Made by a program: the position numbers and the translations under genes. A stretch of DNA of 50,739 bases. Origin: Gemmatimonadota bacterium. GTDB taxonomy: Bacteria; Latescibacterota; UBA2968; UBA8231. Below, in pieces: positions 7,702-15,960 of this stretch. The stretch covers positions 1 to 50,739 of the forward strand of contig JABHFS010000062.1 in NCBI GenBank assembly GCA_018672475.1, read 5' to 3'. How positions within the stretch are numbered: the first letter of the stretch is position 1; every line of letters begins with the position of its first letter. The notes below the pieces were generated by a model that saw only the letters and a program-made list of their open reading frames with translations, ran no database searches and was not told the DNA's origin.

Positions 7702-10489
7702 TAGCCTAGGCTTTGCGGCGTTAGCGCTGGCGTTATTGGCTACGGCCGCGAGCGGCCAGTTTACCAGTTTTGGCAAGAACAAGGTGCAATATGCCGAGTT
7801 CGAATGGCAAAAGATGGAGTCGGAGCATTTCGACGTCTATTTTTTCGCCGAAGAAGAGGTGCTCGCCGCCTATGCCGCGCAGATGGCCGAACGGCAATTC
7901 GCCGATTTGGAGATAAAATTCGCGCATACGGTCAAACGGCGCGTGCCGCTGGTCGTCTATTCCTCGCATATCTACTTCGAACAGACCAATATCATCCCCA
8001 ATATTTTGCCCGAAGGCGTCGCCGGTTTTACCGAATATCTCAAAGGGCGAGTGGCGATGCCCTTGAGCGGGTCCTATCCCGATTTCGAGCGAGTCCTACA
8101 CCACGAACTGGTGCATGTCTTCACTTTTGACCGCATCGCCCGGGTTATGGAGCGGCACTCTATTCTCGATTTTCGTCCGGCGCCGCTGTGGTTTACCGAG
8201 GGCTTGGCCGAATATTGGTCGAGCGAGTGGGCGAGTTTCGGCGATATGGTCATCCGCGATGCGCTCTTTGCCCGTCGACTGGTGCCCATCGCCCAGATGT
8301 ACTATATCAACGGCACCTATCAGATGTACAAAGAAGGCGAGTCGATCTGCCATTTTATGGCCGACCGGCACGGCAAAGATGTCTTCGAACAGCTTTTTGG
8401 CAATTGGTGGCGGGCGGAGACCTTCGCCGAGATCTTCGAGATCACTACGGGTGAATCGCTGGAAAAATTCGACAAATCCTGGCAGTACCATCTGCGCAAG
8501 CATTACCTGCCCGATATCGCCGATCACGACCCACCGAATGAACTGGCCAAAGCGCGCACCAAAACGGGTTTTAATATCAAACCCGAAATAGCCTACGGCG
8601 ACAGCGTCGGATTCTATCATTTCCGCAACGACCAAGGCTATACCCAGATCGTGCACTCGCGCTTTGACGACGGCGAGTCGAAGATTGTGGTCGAGGGAGA
8701 ACGGCTGCCCATTTTCGAATCGCTGCACCCGCTTGGGACGCGGCCGTCGGTCTCTCCCGACGGGAAATTGCTGGCTTTTTCCGCTAAGAGCCGAGGGCGG
8801 GATCATCTTTATCTCTGGGATATCGAAAAGAATAAACAGGTGCAAGACCTGGCTTTTGAAGGCATGGTGGCTATGGCGACGCCTTCTTTTTCTCCCGATG
8901 GCCGGCGATTGGTTTTTTCGGGTAGTGACCAGGCCGGGTTGACCGATCTCTATCTGGTCGACCTCGAAGACGAAAGCCTGCACGCGATCAGCCACGATCT
9001 CTACCACGACCGCGATCCCGATTGGTCACCCGACGGTCAACGCATCGTCTTCAGTTCGGATCGTTGGAAGGGGGGGCGCCACGGGCTCTACAATCTCTTT
9101 CTCTACGATGTAGAAAGCGAAGAAATCCTGGCACTAAGCCACGGCGAGCACAACGATGCGCAACCGCGTTGGAGTCCGGACGGCAGCGAAATCGTGTTTA
9201 GTTCAGACCGCGACACGATGTATAATATTTATTCCGTGCGGCTGGAAAATGGAAGCAATGGCGAGCGGGCGGGCACGAGGCGCCTGACTAACGTGTTGAC
9301 CGGGGCTTTCGATCCGGTATTGTCAGCCGACGGTGAAACGCTGCTTTTTTCCGGTTTTCAAAGCGGTGGTTTTCAGATTTACGAATTAGAGATGACGGCT
9401 TCTGATAGCGCCAAAGTGCAGTGGCAGGCGGTCACCGCAGCGAGCGCAGAGCCGTGGACCTTGCAGGGTTTGCACGGCGAGAGCCAGATCGCAAAACGCC
9501 CCTATGAGCGGAAGATGGGGCTGGATATCGCCCAGAGCCAGATCTCGCAGGACCCAGAATTCGGCACCTCGGGCGGCATTCAAGTCGCGCTGAGCGATGT
9601 ATTGGGCAACGACCAGTACTATTTTGTGCTCTCGCATATCGCCGGTAGCCGCACGGGATTTTTCGATGGGCTGAATCTCGCCCTGTCGCGTTTGCATCTG
9701 GGCCAAAGACTCAATGTCTCTTGGGGAGTGTTTAGACTCAACGACCGCTTTTCTAGTCGTTTTGGTCGTTTTGTGCGCGAAAAACGCACCGGAGCCCATA
9801 TCGGATTGAGCTATCCGTTTTCCCGGCATGACCGAATCGAGACCAGGCTATCGCTGCGTCGTTCGGAGATTGACAGGCAATTTGAGGGCCGCAGGCTCAA
9901 TGGTTGGCTGGCCAATAATTTTATCAGCTATACCCACGATAGTAGCCTATGGGTACCGACTGGCCCGCTGGAGGGCAGGCGCTATAGTATCGGTTTGGGG
10001 CAGACCGTCGATTTTAAGACGTCCCGGCGTTTCAATATCACGCTCTTCGGCGATTATCGGCAATATGTCCGCCTCTCCCAACGTAGTGCCTATGCGATCC
10101 GCCTAATGGGCCGTCGGTCTACCGGCGACGTGCCGGAATTTTTCTCGATCGGGGGGAGTTGGACCCTGAGGGGATATCCTTGGCGCTCAATATGGGGCAG
10201 CAAAATGATTCTGATTAATCAGGAGTTGCGCTTTCCCCTAGTCGATCGGCTGTTGATCGGCCTTCCCTTTGGCAATATGGATTTCAGCGCGTTTCGGGGC
10301 GCGCTTTTTCTCGACGCGGGCAATGCCTGGAACGACGATTTCGACGAGTGGCGCGGGGCTTTTGGTGTCGGTGCCCGCTTGGCCTTGGGGGGCGTCTTCG
10401 TTTTTCGTATCGACGGGGCGCGGCGTACCGATTTTAAATCGGTCGAGGGCGATACGCGATGGGATTTCTTTTTTGGTTGGGATTTTTAG
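7694..10489 (+). CDS. Exported peptidase-MA / WD40-like propeller / outer-membrane barrel fusion protein
   Basis: The frame is open from 7403, but the GTG at 7694 gives a proper signal peptide (hydrophobic ALALALLATAASG) and only an 8-base overlap with the upstream gene, so 931 residues are taken. Domain order: gluzincin peptidase-MA-like region at about 40-250 with HHELVH (His137, Glu138, His141) and WFTEGLAEYW (Glu169); PD40/TolB-type propeller repeats at about 340-600 (repeated SPDGxxLxFSSD); then a BamA/TamA-like C-terminal barrel at about 650-931 with LRGYPWRSIWG, FLDAGNAWND and a terminal Phe. It should be anchored in the outer membrane with the propeller and peptidase on one face. Similar proteins are common in uncultured FCB genomes and uncharacterised. 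Confidence 0.85.
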   Translation: MRNSLGFAALALALLATAASGQFTSFGKNKVQYAEFEWQKMESEHFDVYFFAEEEVLAAYAAQMAERQFADLEIKFAHTVKRRVPLVVYSSHIYFEQTNIIPNILPEGVAGFTEYLKGRVAMPLSGSYPDFERVLHHELVHVFTFDRIARVMERHSILDFRPAPLWFTEGLAEYWSSEWASFGDMVIRDALFARRLVPIAQMYYINGTYQMYKEGESICHFMADRHGKDVFEQLFGNWWRAETFAEIFEITTGESLEKFDKSWQYHLRKHYLPDIADHDPPNELAKARTKTGFNIKPEIAYGDSVGFYHFRNDQGYTQIVHSRFDDGESKIVVEGERLPIFESLHPLGTRPSVSPDGKLLAFSAKSRGRDHLYLWDIEKNKQVQDLAFEGMVAMATPSFSPDGRRLVFSGSDQAGLTDLYLVDLEDESLHAISHDLYHDRDPDWSPDGQRIVFSSDRWKGGRHGLYNLFLYDVESEEILALSHGEHNDAQPRWSPDGSEIVFSSDRDTMYNIYSVRLENGSNGERAGTRRLTNVLTGAFDPVLSADGETLLFSGFQSGGFQIYELEMTASDSAKVQWQAVTAASAEPWTLQGLHGESQIAKRPYERKMGLDIAQSQISQDPEFGTSGGIQVALSDVLGNDQYYFVLSHIAGSRTGFFDGLNLALSRLHLGQRLNVSWGVFRLNDRFSSRFGRFVREKRTGAHIGLSYPFSRHDRIETRLSLRRSEIDRQFEGRRLNGWLANNFISYTHDSSLWVPTGPLEGRRYSIGLGQTVDFKTSRRFNITLFGDYRQYVRLSQRSAYAIRLMGRRSTGDVPEFFSIGGSWTLRGYPWRSIWGSKMILINQELRFPLVDRLLIGLPFGNMDFSAFRGALFLDAGNAWNDDFDEWRGAFGVGARLALGGVFVFRIDGARRTDFKSVEGDTRWDFFFGWDF

Positions 10490-10490
10490 G

Positions 10491-11573
10491 ATGCGTATGG
10501 CGATTGCCTGTATGGCGTTCTTCTTTATTGTCGGGTGCGGCGAGAAGGTGTTTTATCTCGGCGAGGTGGGGACACCTATGCGGGCAGCTATGGGCGTTGG
10601 GCCCGAGCCGCCGTTGCAATTGCTGTGGGAACGGCAACTGGATGGGGCTCCGCTGGGCGGCGTAGTCTTTGCCGGATCGCTGGCATTGCAATTGTCGACC
10701 TCACCTTCTCTACATGCTTTCAATCGCCATACCGGCGCGAAATTGGGCAAGAAGAGTTATGACGAATTGGCTTGTGGACCGGGTGTGCTGGCCGGCGCGT
10801 TGTTTTTGTTGGCTGTGCAGGGGGGGGAGCCGGGTTTGTTGGCGATGGATCGGCGGACCCTGGAAGAGCGGTGGTTCCACCCCGGCAGCTTCTGTCGGGC
10901 TCCGGCGGTTAGTGGCGATACGCTGCTGGTGGTCGATGAAAAAGGCACCATAGATGTTTTGCGCGCCTCTGACGGCGAAGCGCTATGGCAGGTCGCGCTC
11001 GAAGAGCGAGTGCGCGTGGGGGTGGCTGTAGGTGAAGACTTGCTCTTTGCGGGGACGAACGAAGGTACATTGCTCGCTTTGGCCCTGGCAGACGGGGACG
11101 AAAAATGGCGGCAGGAGTTGGGTGAGGCGTTGCGCTCGCGGCCATTGCCCGCTGGGGACCGCGTTTTTACCGCGACCGCTTCCGGCAAGGTGGTCGCGGT
11201 CGCCAGCGATGGCGGCGCTGTCCTCTGGCAGCAAGCCTTGGGCGGCTTGCTCACAGAGGACTTGGCGGTGGGGGCGGGTACGCTCGTGGCCGGATGTGTC
11301 GACCGCCATATTTACGGTTTAGATACGGCCACGGGTGAGGTGCGGTGGAGCTTTGAGACTGAAGGGGTTGTACGCAGTTCGCCGGCGATTACGGGCCAGA
11401 CCGCTTATTGTGCCGCAAGTGATGGTTATCTTTATGCACTGGAGTTGGCCAGTGGGCGCCTATTATGGAAATACAAGGTTAATGGTCCCGTATTGGCGCC
11501 GGTCGTACTCTACGAGGGCTTGCTCGGAGTCGTGAGCGAAGAGCGTACGCTCTATATCTTCGGTCGCCGTTAA
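10491..11573 (+). CDS. PQQ-type beta-propeller lipoprotein (BamB-like)
   Basis: 360 residues from the ATG at 10491, one base after the preceding stop. The longer open frame from 10269 lies inside the barrel gene and is not used. It has a lipoprotein signal with cysteine at residue 16 (FIVGCGEK). The rest is a chain of PQQ-like propeller blades of the form GxxLWxxxL...G..V...D..VYA, for example GEALWQVALEE, AVLWQQALGG, GEVRWSFET and GRLLWKYKV. These structural repeats occur in BamB and in quinoprotein dehydrogenases; no PQQ-dehydrogenase catalytic residues are apparent. Next to the barrel protein it may act as a periplasmic scaffold in envelope assembly (inference). Confidence 0.85.
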   Translation: MRMAIACMAFFFIVGCGEKVFYLGEVGTPMRAAMGVGPEPPLQLLWERQLDGAPLGGVVFAGSLALQLSTSPSLHAFNRHTGAKLGKKSYDELACGPGVLAGALFLLAVQGGEPGLLAMDRRTLEERWFHPGSFCRAPAVSGDTLLVVDEKGTIDVLRASDGEALWQVALEERVRVGVAVGEDLLFAGTNEGTLLALALADGDEKWRQELGEALRSRPLPAGDRVFTATASGKVVAVASDGGAVLWQQALGGLLTEDLAVGAGTLVAGCVDRHIYGLDTATGEVRWSFETEGVVRSSPAITGQTAYCAASDGYLYALELASGRLLWKYKVNGPVLAPVVLYEGLLGVVSEERTLYIFGRR

Positions 11574-12005
11574 ATGAGGATCATATCAATGGTACCGACC
11601 ATGGCCTGTTGCTTGATACTGGCGTTGTTGACTCCGCTCGGGGCAATGGAGTTACCGCGACGCTTGCTCGTCGTCGAGGCGGCATTGGAAGTGCAATTTG
11701 CCCAGCGTGAGGAATCGAACGTCCTGCCCGTGCAGATCGCATCCACCGCTAAAAACAAAAAAAAGCGATCGCGTAAGGCGCTGTATTTGAGCGCGGTTCT
11801 GACCGCTAGTGTCGGCGCGGTTGCCTATTGGAGCAAGGAGCGTGCGGATGAGGCTTACGATCGCTATTTGCACTCGGCTAATATTCAGCGACAGGACAAG
11901 GAATTCGACAAGGCCAAACGTATGGATCGCATTGCGGGGGCTTCGTTTGTCGGAATGGAGGCGGGCTTGGTGTTGAGCTCTTATCTATTATTTTTTGGCC
12001 GATGA
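11574..12005 (+). CDS. Small membrane protein of unknown function
   Basis: 143 residues, not recognised as a named family. It has a signal-like hydrophobic N-terminus (about 8-24), a basic stretch KNKKKRSRK at 61-69, a first membrane segment at about 69-86, a helical amphipathic stretch with WSKERADEAYDRYLHSA, and a second membrane segment at about 121-141. The pattern 'transmembrane - tyrosine-rich helix - transmembrane' recurs in small envelope proteins near tetratricopeptide or propeller lipoproteins in FCB-type genomes. It starts at the base after the upstream stop and overlaps the next gene by 4 bases (ATGA), so it is clearly part of the operon. Confidence 0.7.
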   Translation: MRIISMVPTMACCLILALLTPLGAMELPRRLLVVEAALEVQFAQREESNVLPVQIASTAKNKKKRSRKALYLSAVLTASVGAVAYWSKERADEAYDRYLHSANIQRQDKEFDKAKRMDRIAGASFVGMEAGLVLSSYLLFFGR

Positions 12006-13246
12006 AACGTTTCGCCTGCATAGGCTTATGGCTGTTGGTCACGGCCCTGGGTTGCACTGATCGTCAGCGGCGCAACCCGCTTGACCCGCAAGTGGTCGAT
12101 CCGCAAAGCGGTTTACTGAGCCCGTTGCAAGCTCTTGCGCTCGATGGTCGGGTTGAGCTACGTTGGAATTTTTCGCGTTTTGCCGAGATCGAAGGCTATC
12201 GCATCTTACGGCGGTTGCCCGACCGCGATTGGGGGCCGATCAGTGATATCTTGAATCCCGCCACGACAACCTATACCGACGATGGCGTACAGAATGGCAC
12301 GAGCTACGATTACCGGCTGAACCTGCTTGTAGATGGCGAGGGGGAGCGCGGCACGAATGAGGTAATTCGCGCAACGCCTGGTGCTGAGGAGGCTTGGATC
12401 GCCGACCGCACTACCGGGCTGGTGTGGAAAATTAGCGCCGATGCGCGCAGCGCGCATTTTGCCCAAGGCCGGTTCCTCGACCTTGTCGATATCGCGATCG
12501 ATGGCAGCGACGGCTCATGTTGGGTCAGCGACGGCAGGTTTGCTGGTTTATATAAAATCGACGGCGACGGTGATTTGCAGACGTTTGCTGCGGCGGTTGA
12601 AAGACCTGGTGCATTGGCGATAGATGCAAACGCGCAAATCGGCTGGCTGGCTGATTTGGGGCGGCGGCGAGTGTTCTGGTTTTCGTTGGCCGCGACGGAT
12701 TCGCTCGAATTATTCGTCGTTGACGCGAGCTTCGCCAATCCTTCGGCCCTAGCGGTTCAGGCAGGTGGTTGCTGGATCGCCGACGAAAGTCAGAATCGGG
12801 CGATGTTCTACCAGACTGACGGGAACCGCCAGGTCGAATTTCACTCGTTGCAAGGGCCGGTAGCCCTGGCCGCCGGTGGTCAAGGGGAAGCCTGGTTACT
12901 GGCCGATGAAGGGCGGGATTTGCTGCGTTTGGACCGATCGGGCACCGTCCAGGAAGCCGATCTTCCCTTTGCTGCGGCCATCGATATTTCGGTCGACGGC
13001 TTGACCGGTGCCTGTTGGGCGCTGGGCGAACGGGACCTCGCAGTTTTCTCCGCTGAGGGGGCATTGCTACAGCATTGGGCCGATGTGCCGGGCGGCAGCG
13101 GCCTGTTTTTCGATACCAGGCACCAGCGCGCCTGGATTGCGACTGGAAGCTCGTTATTGAAAATTGCCGACGAAGGTCAGACCATCGCCCGGCTCGACGG
13201 TTTTTCCAATATTGTCCGCATCGTGGTGGATCCAGGCGGAGGGTGA
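12002..13246 (+). CDS. Lipoprotein with FN3 domain and NHL-like propeller
   Basis: 414 residues with a lipoprotein signal, cysteine at residue 18 (LGCTD), then NPLDP, a motif common just after the lipid cysteine in FCB-type surface proteins. Residues ~37-125 form a fibronectin type III domain (VELRWNFS, IEGYRILRR, TSYDYRLN). Residues ~130-414 form six-blade NHL/SMP-30-like repeats with recurrent AWIADRTTGLVWKI, CWVSDGRFAGLYKI and CWIADESQNR signatures. Probably a cell-surface or periplasmic binding protein. The start overlaps the previous gene by 4 bases; the 40-base gap to yicC is the largest so far in this string. Confidence 0.8.
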   Translation: MKRFACIGLWLLVTALGCTDRQRRNPLDPQVVDPQSGLLSPLQALALDGRVELRWNFSRFAEIEGYRILRRLPDRDWGPISDILNPATTTYTDDGVQNGTSYDYRLNLLVDGEGERGTNEVIRATPGAEEAWIADRTTGLVWKISADARSAHFAQGRFLDLVDIAIDGSDGSCWVSDGRFAGLYKIDGDGDLQTFAAAVERPGALAIDANAQIGWLADLGRRRVFWFSLAATDSLELFVVDASFANPSALAVQAGGCWIADESQNRAMFYQTDGNRQVEFHSLQGPVALAAGGQGEAWLLADEGRDLLRLDRSGTVQEADLPFAAAIDISVDGLTGACWALGERDLAVFSAEGALLQHWADVPGGSGLFFDTRHQRAWIATGSSLLKIADEGQTIARLDGFSNIVRIVVDPGGG

Positions 13247-13286
13247 GTCTCGACAGTTTCGTCGGTGGTCCTTATTTTCTCCCCTT

Positions 13287-14180
13287 ATGACTAAGAAAAA
13301 TCAGATTACCAGCATGACCGGCTTTGGCGGCGGTGCCGCCGAAGGCCAGGGAGTACGACTCGGTGTAGAGTTGCGTTCGGTGAATAGCCGCTATCTCGAT
13401 ATCCAAGTGCGTTGTCCATCCAATCTACAATCTTTTGAACAACTCATCCGCGAGCGGGTACAGGCACAGCTTAGTCGCGGTAAGGTCAGCGTTAATTTTT
13501 CTTGGACCGAAGAAGCTCAGCAAAAAGCGCTGCCCACTCTCGACGAGGAGGTTGCCAGTGGCTATCTCACCCAGTTGCAGCGCTTAGCGGAGTTGAGCCA
13601 AAGCGATACGCAGGTGGATCTGGCGTTATTGGCGCGTTTGCCCGGAGTGTTCAGTTTCGCGGCGGCCGAGCCGGAAAACGACGAGGCCAAGGAACTGATA
13701 CAGGCAGCCTTGGATGAGGCACTGGTTGAGATGGTCGCGATGAGGACCAAAGAGGGGCAGGCGCTGGCCGAAGATTTGCGCCGGAGGGTCGAGGCGGTCG
13801 AGGCGCATCTCGAGCATATCGCCGAGTTGGTGCCGAGGACCCGCGAACAGATCCAGCATCGGTTGCGCGAAAAGGTTGCGGTATTACTCGAACCGGGTGC
13901 CATCCACGAGGACCGCCTGGCGATGGAAGTCGCGCTGATTGCGGAACGCAGCGATATAACCGAAGAGATCGTCCGCTTTCGCAGCCACAACGCGCAGTTT
14001 TTCGCGGCCTTGGATAAGGGCGGCGAAGTTGGCAAAAGGTTCAATTTTCTCTTGCAAGAGATGAACCGCGAGGCCAATACCATCAGCTCCAAATCCTCGG
14101 ACTCGGATATCATCCACCGGGTAGTCGAGATCAAGGAAGAAGTCGAGCGTCTGCGCGAACAAGTGCAAAACTTGGCTTGA
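13287..14180 (+). CDS. yicC: YicC family endoribonuclease / RNase adaptor
   Basis: 297 residues from the ATG at 13287; the frame is open upstream but that overlaps the propeller gene. The N-terminus ITSMTGFGGG and VELRSVNSRYLDI is the YicC hallmark. The C-terminal DUF1732 region contains EDRLAMEVALIAERSDITEEIVRF, split by short runs, and the end FLLQEMNREANTISSKS is highly conserved. YicC proteins are reported to promote or carry out degradation of small RNAs. In many bacteria yicC precedes gmk, rpoZ and coaBC; here a different kinase follows 9 bases downstream, with coaBC next. Confidence 0.93.
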   Translation: MTKKNQITSMTGFGGGAAEGQGVRLGVELRSVNSRYLDIQVRCPSNLQSFEQLIRERVQAQLSRGKVSVNFSWTEEAQQKALPTLDEEVASGYLTQLQRLAELSQSDTQVDLALLARLPGVFSFAAAEPENDEAKELIQAALDEALVEMVAMRTKEGQALAEDLRRRVEAVEAHLEHIAELVPRTREQIQHRLREKVAVLLEPGAIHEDRLAMEVALIAERSDITEEIVRFRSHNAQFFAALDKGGEVGKRFNFLLQEMNREANTISSKSSDSDIIHRVVEIKEEVERLREQVQNLA

Positions 14181-14189
14181 GGATAAGAT

Positions 14190-14732
14190 ATGGCTTCACC
14201 GCAGATCATCACCGTCAGTGGCCTGCCCGGCAGCGGGACGAGTACCGCCTGCGATACGCTCTGTGAGAAGCTGGGCTGGGCGTATGTAAACGCAGGCCGG
14301 ATATTCCGAGAGTTGGCAGAGGAATCCGGGTTGAGCCTCGCCGAGTTTGGCGAGCGGGCCGAAGCCGATGGGCGTATTGACCGCCAACTCGACGAGCGGA
14401 TCCTAGCGCAAGCCAAGGACCAGGCGCCGATCGTGGTCGAGGGCCGGCTGACGGGGTGGATGGCTTCTCGCAGCGGGTTGGCCACCCTCAAGGTCTGGTT
14501 GGCGGCTACCTCTGAGGTTCGTGCCGAGCGGGTAGCGCAACGCGAGTCCAAGTCGGCGGCGCAGGCCCTCAAAGAGTTACGGGTGCGCGAAGGATCCGAA
14601 GCACGGCGTTACGAGGAGTTTCACCAGATTGATATCAGCGACCTGTCGATTTACGACGTGCTTATTGAAACCGACAAGACCGATCCGAACGCCGTGGTCG
14701 CTCTGATAATGTCCCGTCTCAAGTCGGCATGA
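14190..14732 (+). CDS. Archaeal-type cytidylate kinase-like protein
   Basis: 180 residues. The P-loop GLPGSGTSTA (residues 11-20) has Thr17 where most kinases have the Walker lysine, as I recall for archaeal CMP kinases. The sequence continues with NAGRIFRELAEESGLSLAEF, a VVEGRLTGWM acceptor-site block, the lid AERVAQRESKSAAQALKEL, and IDISDLSIYDVLIET near the end. All of these match the archaeal CMP kinase family (TIGR02173-like) rather than bacterial Cmk or Gmk. Predicted role: phosphorylation of CMP/dCMP. It sits where gmk normally lies between yicC and coaBC, and overlaps coaBC by 4 bases. It could also have a distinct nucleotide specificity. Confidence 0.8.
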   Translation: MASPQIITVSGLPGSGTSTACDTLCEKLGWAYVNAGRIFRELAEESGLSLAEFGERAEADGRIDRQLDERILAQAKDQAPIVVEGRLTGWMASRSGLATLKVWLAATSEVRAERVAQRESKSAAQALKELRVREGSEARRYEEFHQIDISDLSIYDVLIETDKTDPNAVVALIMSRLKSA

Positions 14733-15919
14733 GCTTACAGGGCCGCAAGATCCTGCTGGGAGCCACCGGCGGCATTGCCGCTTATAAGGCGCCCGAAATC
14801 GTGCGGCAGCTCACCGGGCTTGGCGCGGAGGTCCGGGTGGCGATGTCGCGCACTGCGCACGAATTCGTTGCCGAGAAAACCCTGGAAGTCCTTTCCCGCC
14901 ATCCGGTCTATACCAATCTCTTCGATCGCGATCGCGAATTTCCCGTCGTACATGTTGGGCTGTCCGAGTGGGCCGAACTGATCTTGGTTGCCCCGGCGAC
15001 AGCCCATTTTATTGGTCGGGTGGCTGGGGGGTTGGCCGATGATTTGCTCACCGCGATAATGCTCAGTGCGACGGTCCCCGTGGTTTTTGCGCCGTCGATG
15101 GAAGAGCATATGCTCGAAAACGCCGCGGTAAACGCCAATTTGCAATTGCTGGCCGCGCGTGGTTACCAAATCTTAGAACCGCAGACCGGGCCTTTGGCTT
15201 CTGGAGCAAGTGGTCGTGGGCGGATGCCGGAGCCTGCGACGTTGGCCGAAGCGGTTGCGGCACATTTTAGTGGTGACTTGCAGGAGATGAAACTTTTAGT
15301 GTCGGCGGGGCCGACGGTCGAGGACATTGATCCCGTCCGTTTTATCTCGAATCGTTCCTCCGGAAAAATGGGCTATGCCATCGCGCAACGGGCGGCCGAG
15401 CGCGGTGCGCAGGTCTGGTTGGTCTCTGGGCCGACTGAGTTGGCCGTGCCCCCCGGTGTCGAGATGCATTCGGTGCGATCGACACTACAAATGCAGCAAG
15501 CTATGGAGGGGCTTTTTGCCGGAGTTGACGGGGCGATTTTGGCGGCGGCTCCGGCGGACTATCGGGTGGATGCCGTGGCGGAGCACAAAATTAAGCGCAG
15601 CGGTGAGCAAGTGACGATCGAGTTGCGCGAGAATCCAGATATCGCGCAGGGGCTGGGGCAGAAGAAGCAGGGCCAGGTCTTGGTGGTCTTTGCGATGGAA
15701 ACAGAAAAAGGTCCGGAGCGGGCCCGGGAAAAACTATTCCGCAAAGGCGGCGATCTAATCGTGCTCAATATGTTGCGCGACGAAGGGGCCGGTTTTGCAG
15801 TAGATACCAATCGGGTAACCTTTATTGATACGGAAGGTCGAGAACAGATGTTGCCGTTGCTGAGCAAGCTTGCGGTAGCCGATCGCATTCTCGACTGGGT
15901 GCAGACACAGCGGACTTGA
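14729..15919 (+). CDS. coaBC: Bifunctional CoaBC with altered decarboxylase residues
   Basis: 396 residues. CoaC (flavin-dependent phosphopantothenoylcysteine decarboxylase) covers ~1-180: GATGGIAAYK, His75 in VVHVGLSEW, and VAPAT. CoaB (phosphopantothenate-cysteine ligase) covers ~190-396: SAGPTVEDIDPVRFISNRSSGK, split at residue 10, and NPDIAQ. In E. coli the decarboxylase needs His75, Asn125 and Cys158. His75 is kept, but position 125 is Glu (APSMEEHM) and 158 is Ser (LASGASGRGRM). I recall Asp/Ser at the same places in Bacteroidetes CoaBC, so this may be an FCB-type variant rather than a dead enzyme. It overlaps the CMP-kinase-like gene by 4 bases. Confidence 0.92.
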   Translation: MSLQGRKILLGATGGIAAYKAPEIVRQLTGLGAEVRVAMSRTAHEFVAEKTLEVLSRHPVYTNLFDRDREFPVVHVGLSEWAELILVAPATAHFIGRVAGGLADDLLTAIMLSATVPVVFAPSMEEHMLENAAVNANLQLLAARGYQILEPQTGPLASGASGRGRMPEPATLAEAVAAHFSGDLQEMKLLVSAGPTVEDIDPVRFISNRSSGKMGYAIAQRAAERGAQVWLVSGPTELAVPPGVEMHSVRSTLQMQQAMEGLFAGVDGAILAAAPADYRVDAVAEHKIKRSGEQVTIELRENPDIAQGLGQKKQGQVLVVFAMETEKGPERAREKLFRKGGDLIVLNMLRDEGAGFAVDTNRVTFIDTEGREQMLPLLSKLAVADRILDWVQTQRT

Positions 15920-15960
15920 TAGCGCTTGACAGTGCATTTTCCCAACAGCATCTTCAGCGG

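Noticed and set aside
8096..9007. A 303-codon open frame on the minus strand opposite the peptidase/propeller gene
   Set aside because: No family resemblance; GC-rich third positions on the real strand create long antisense frames.
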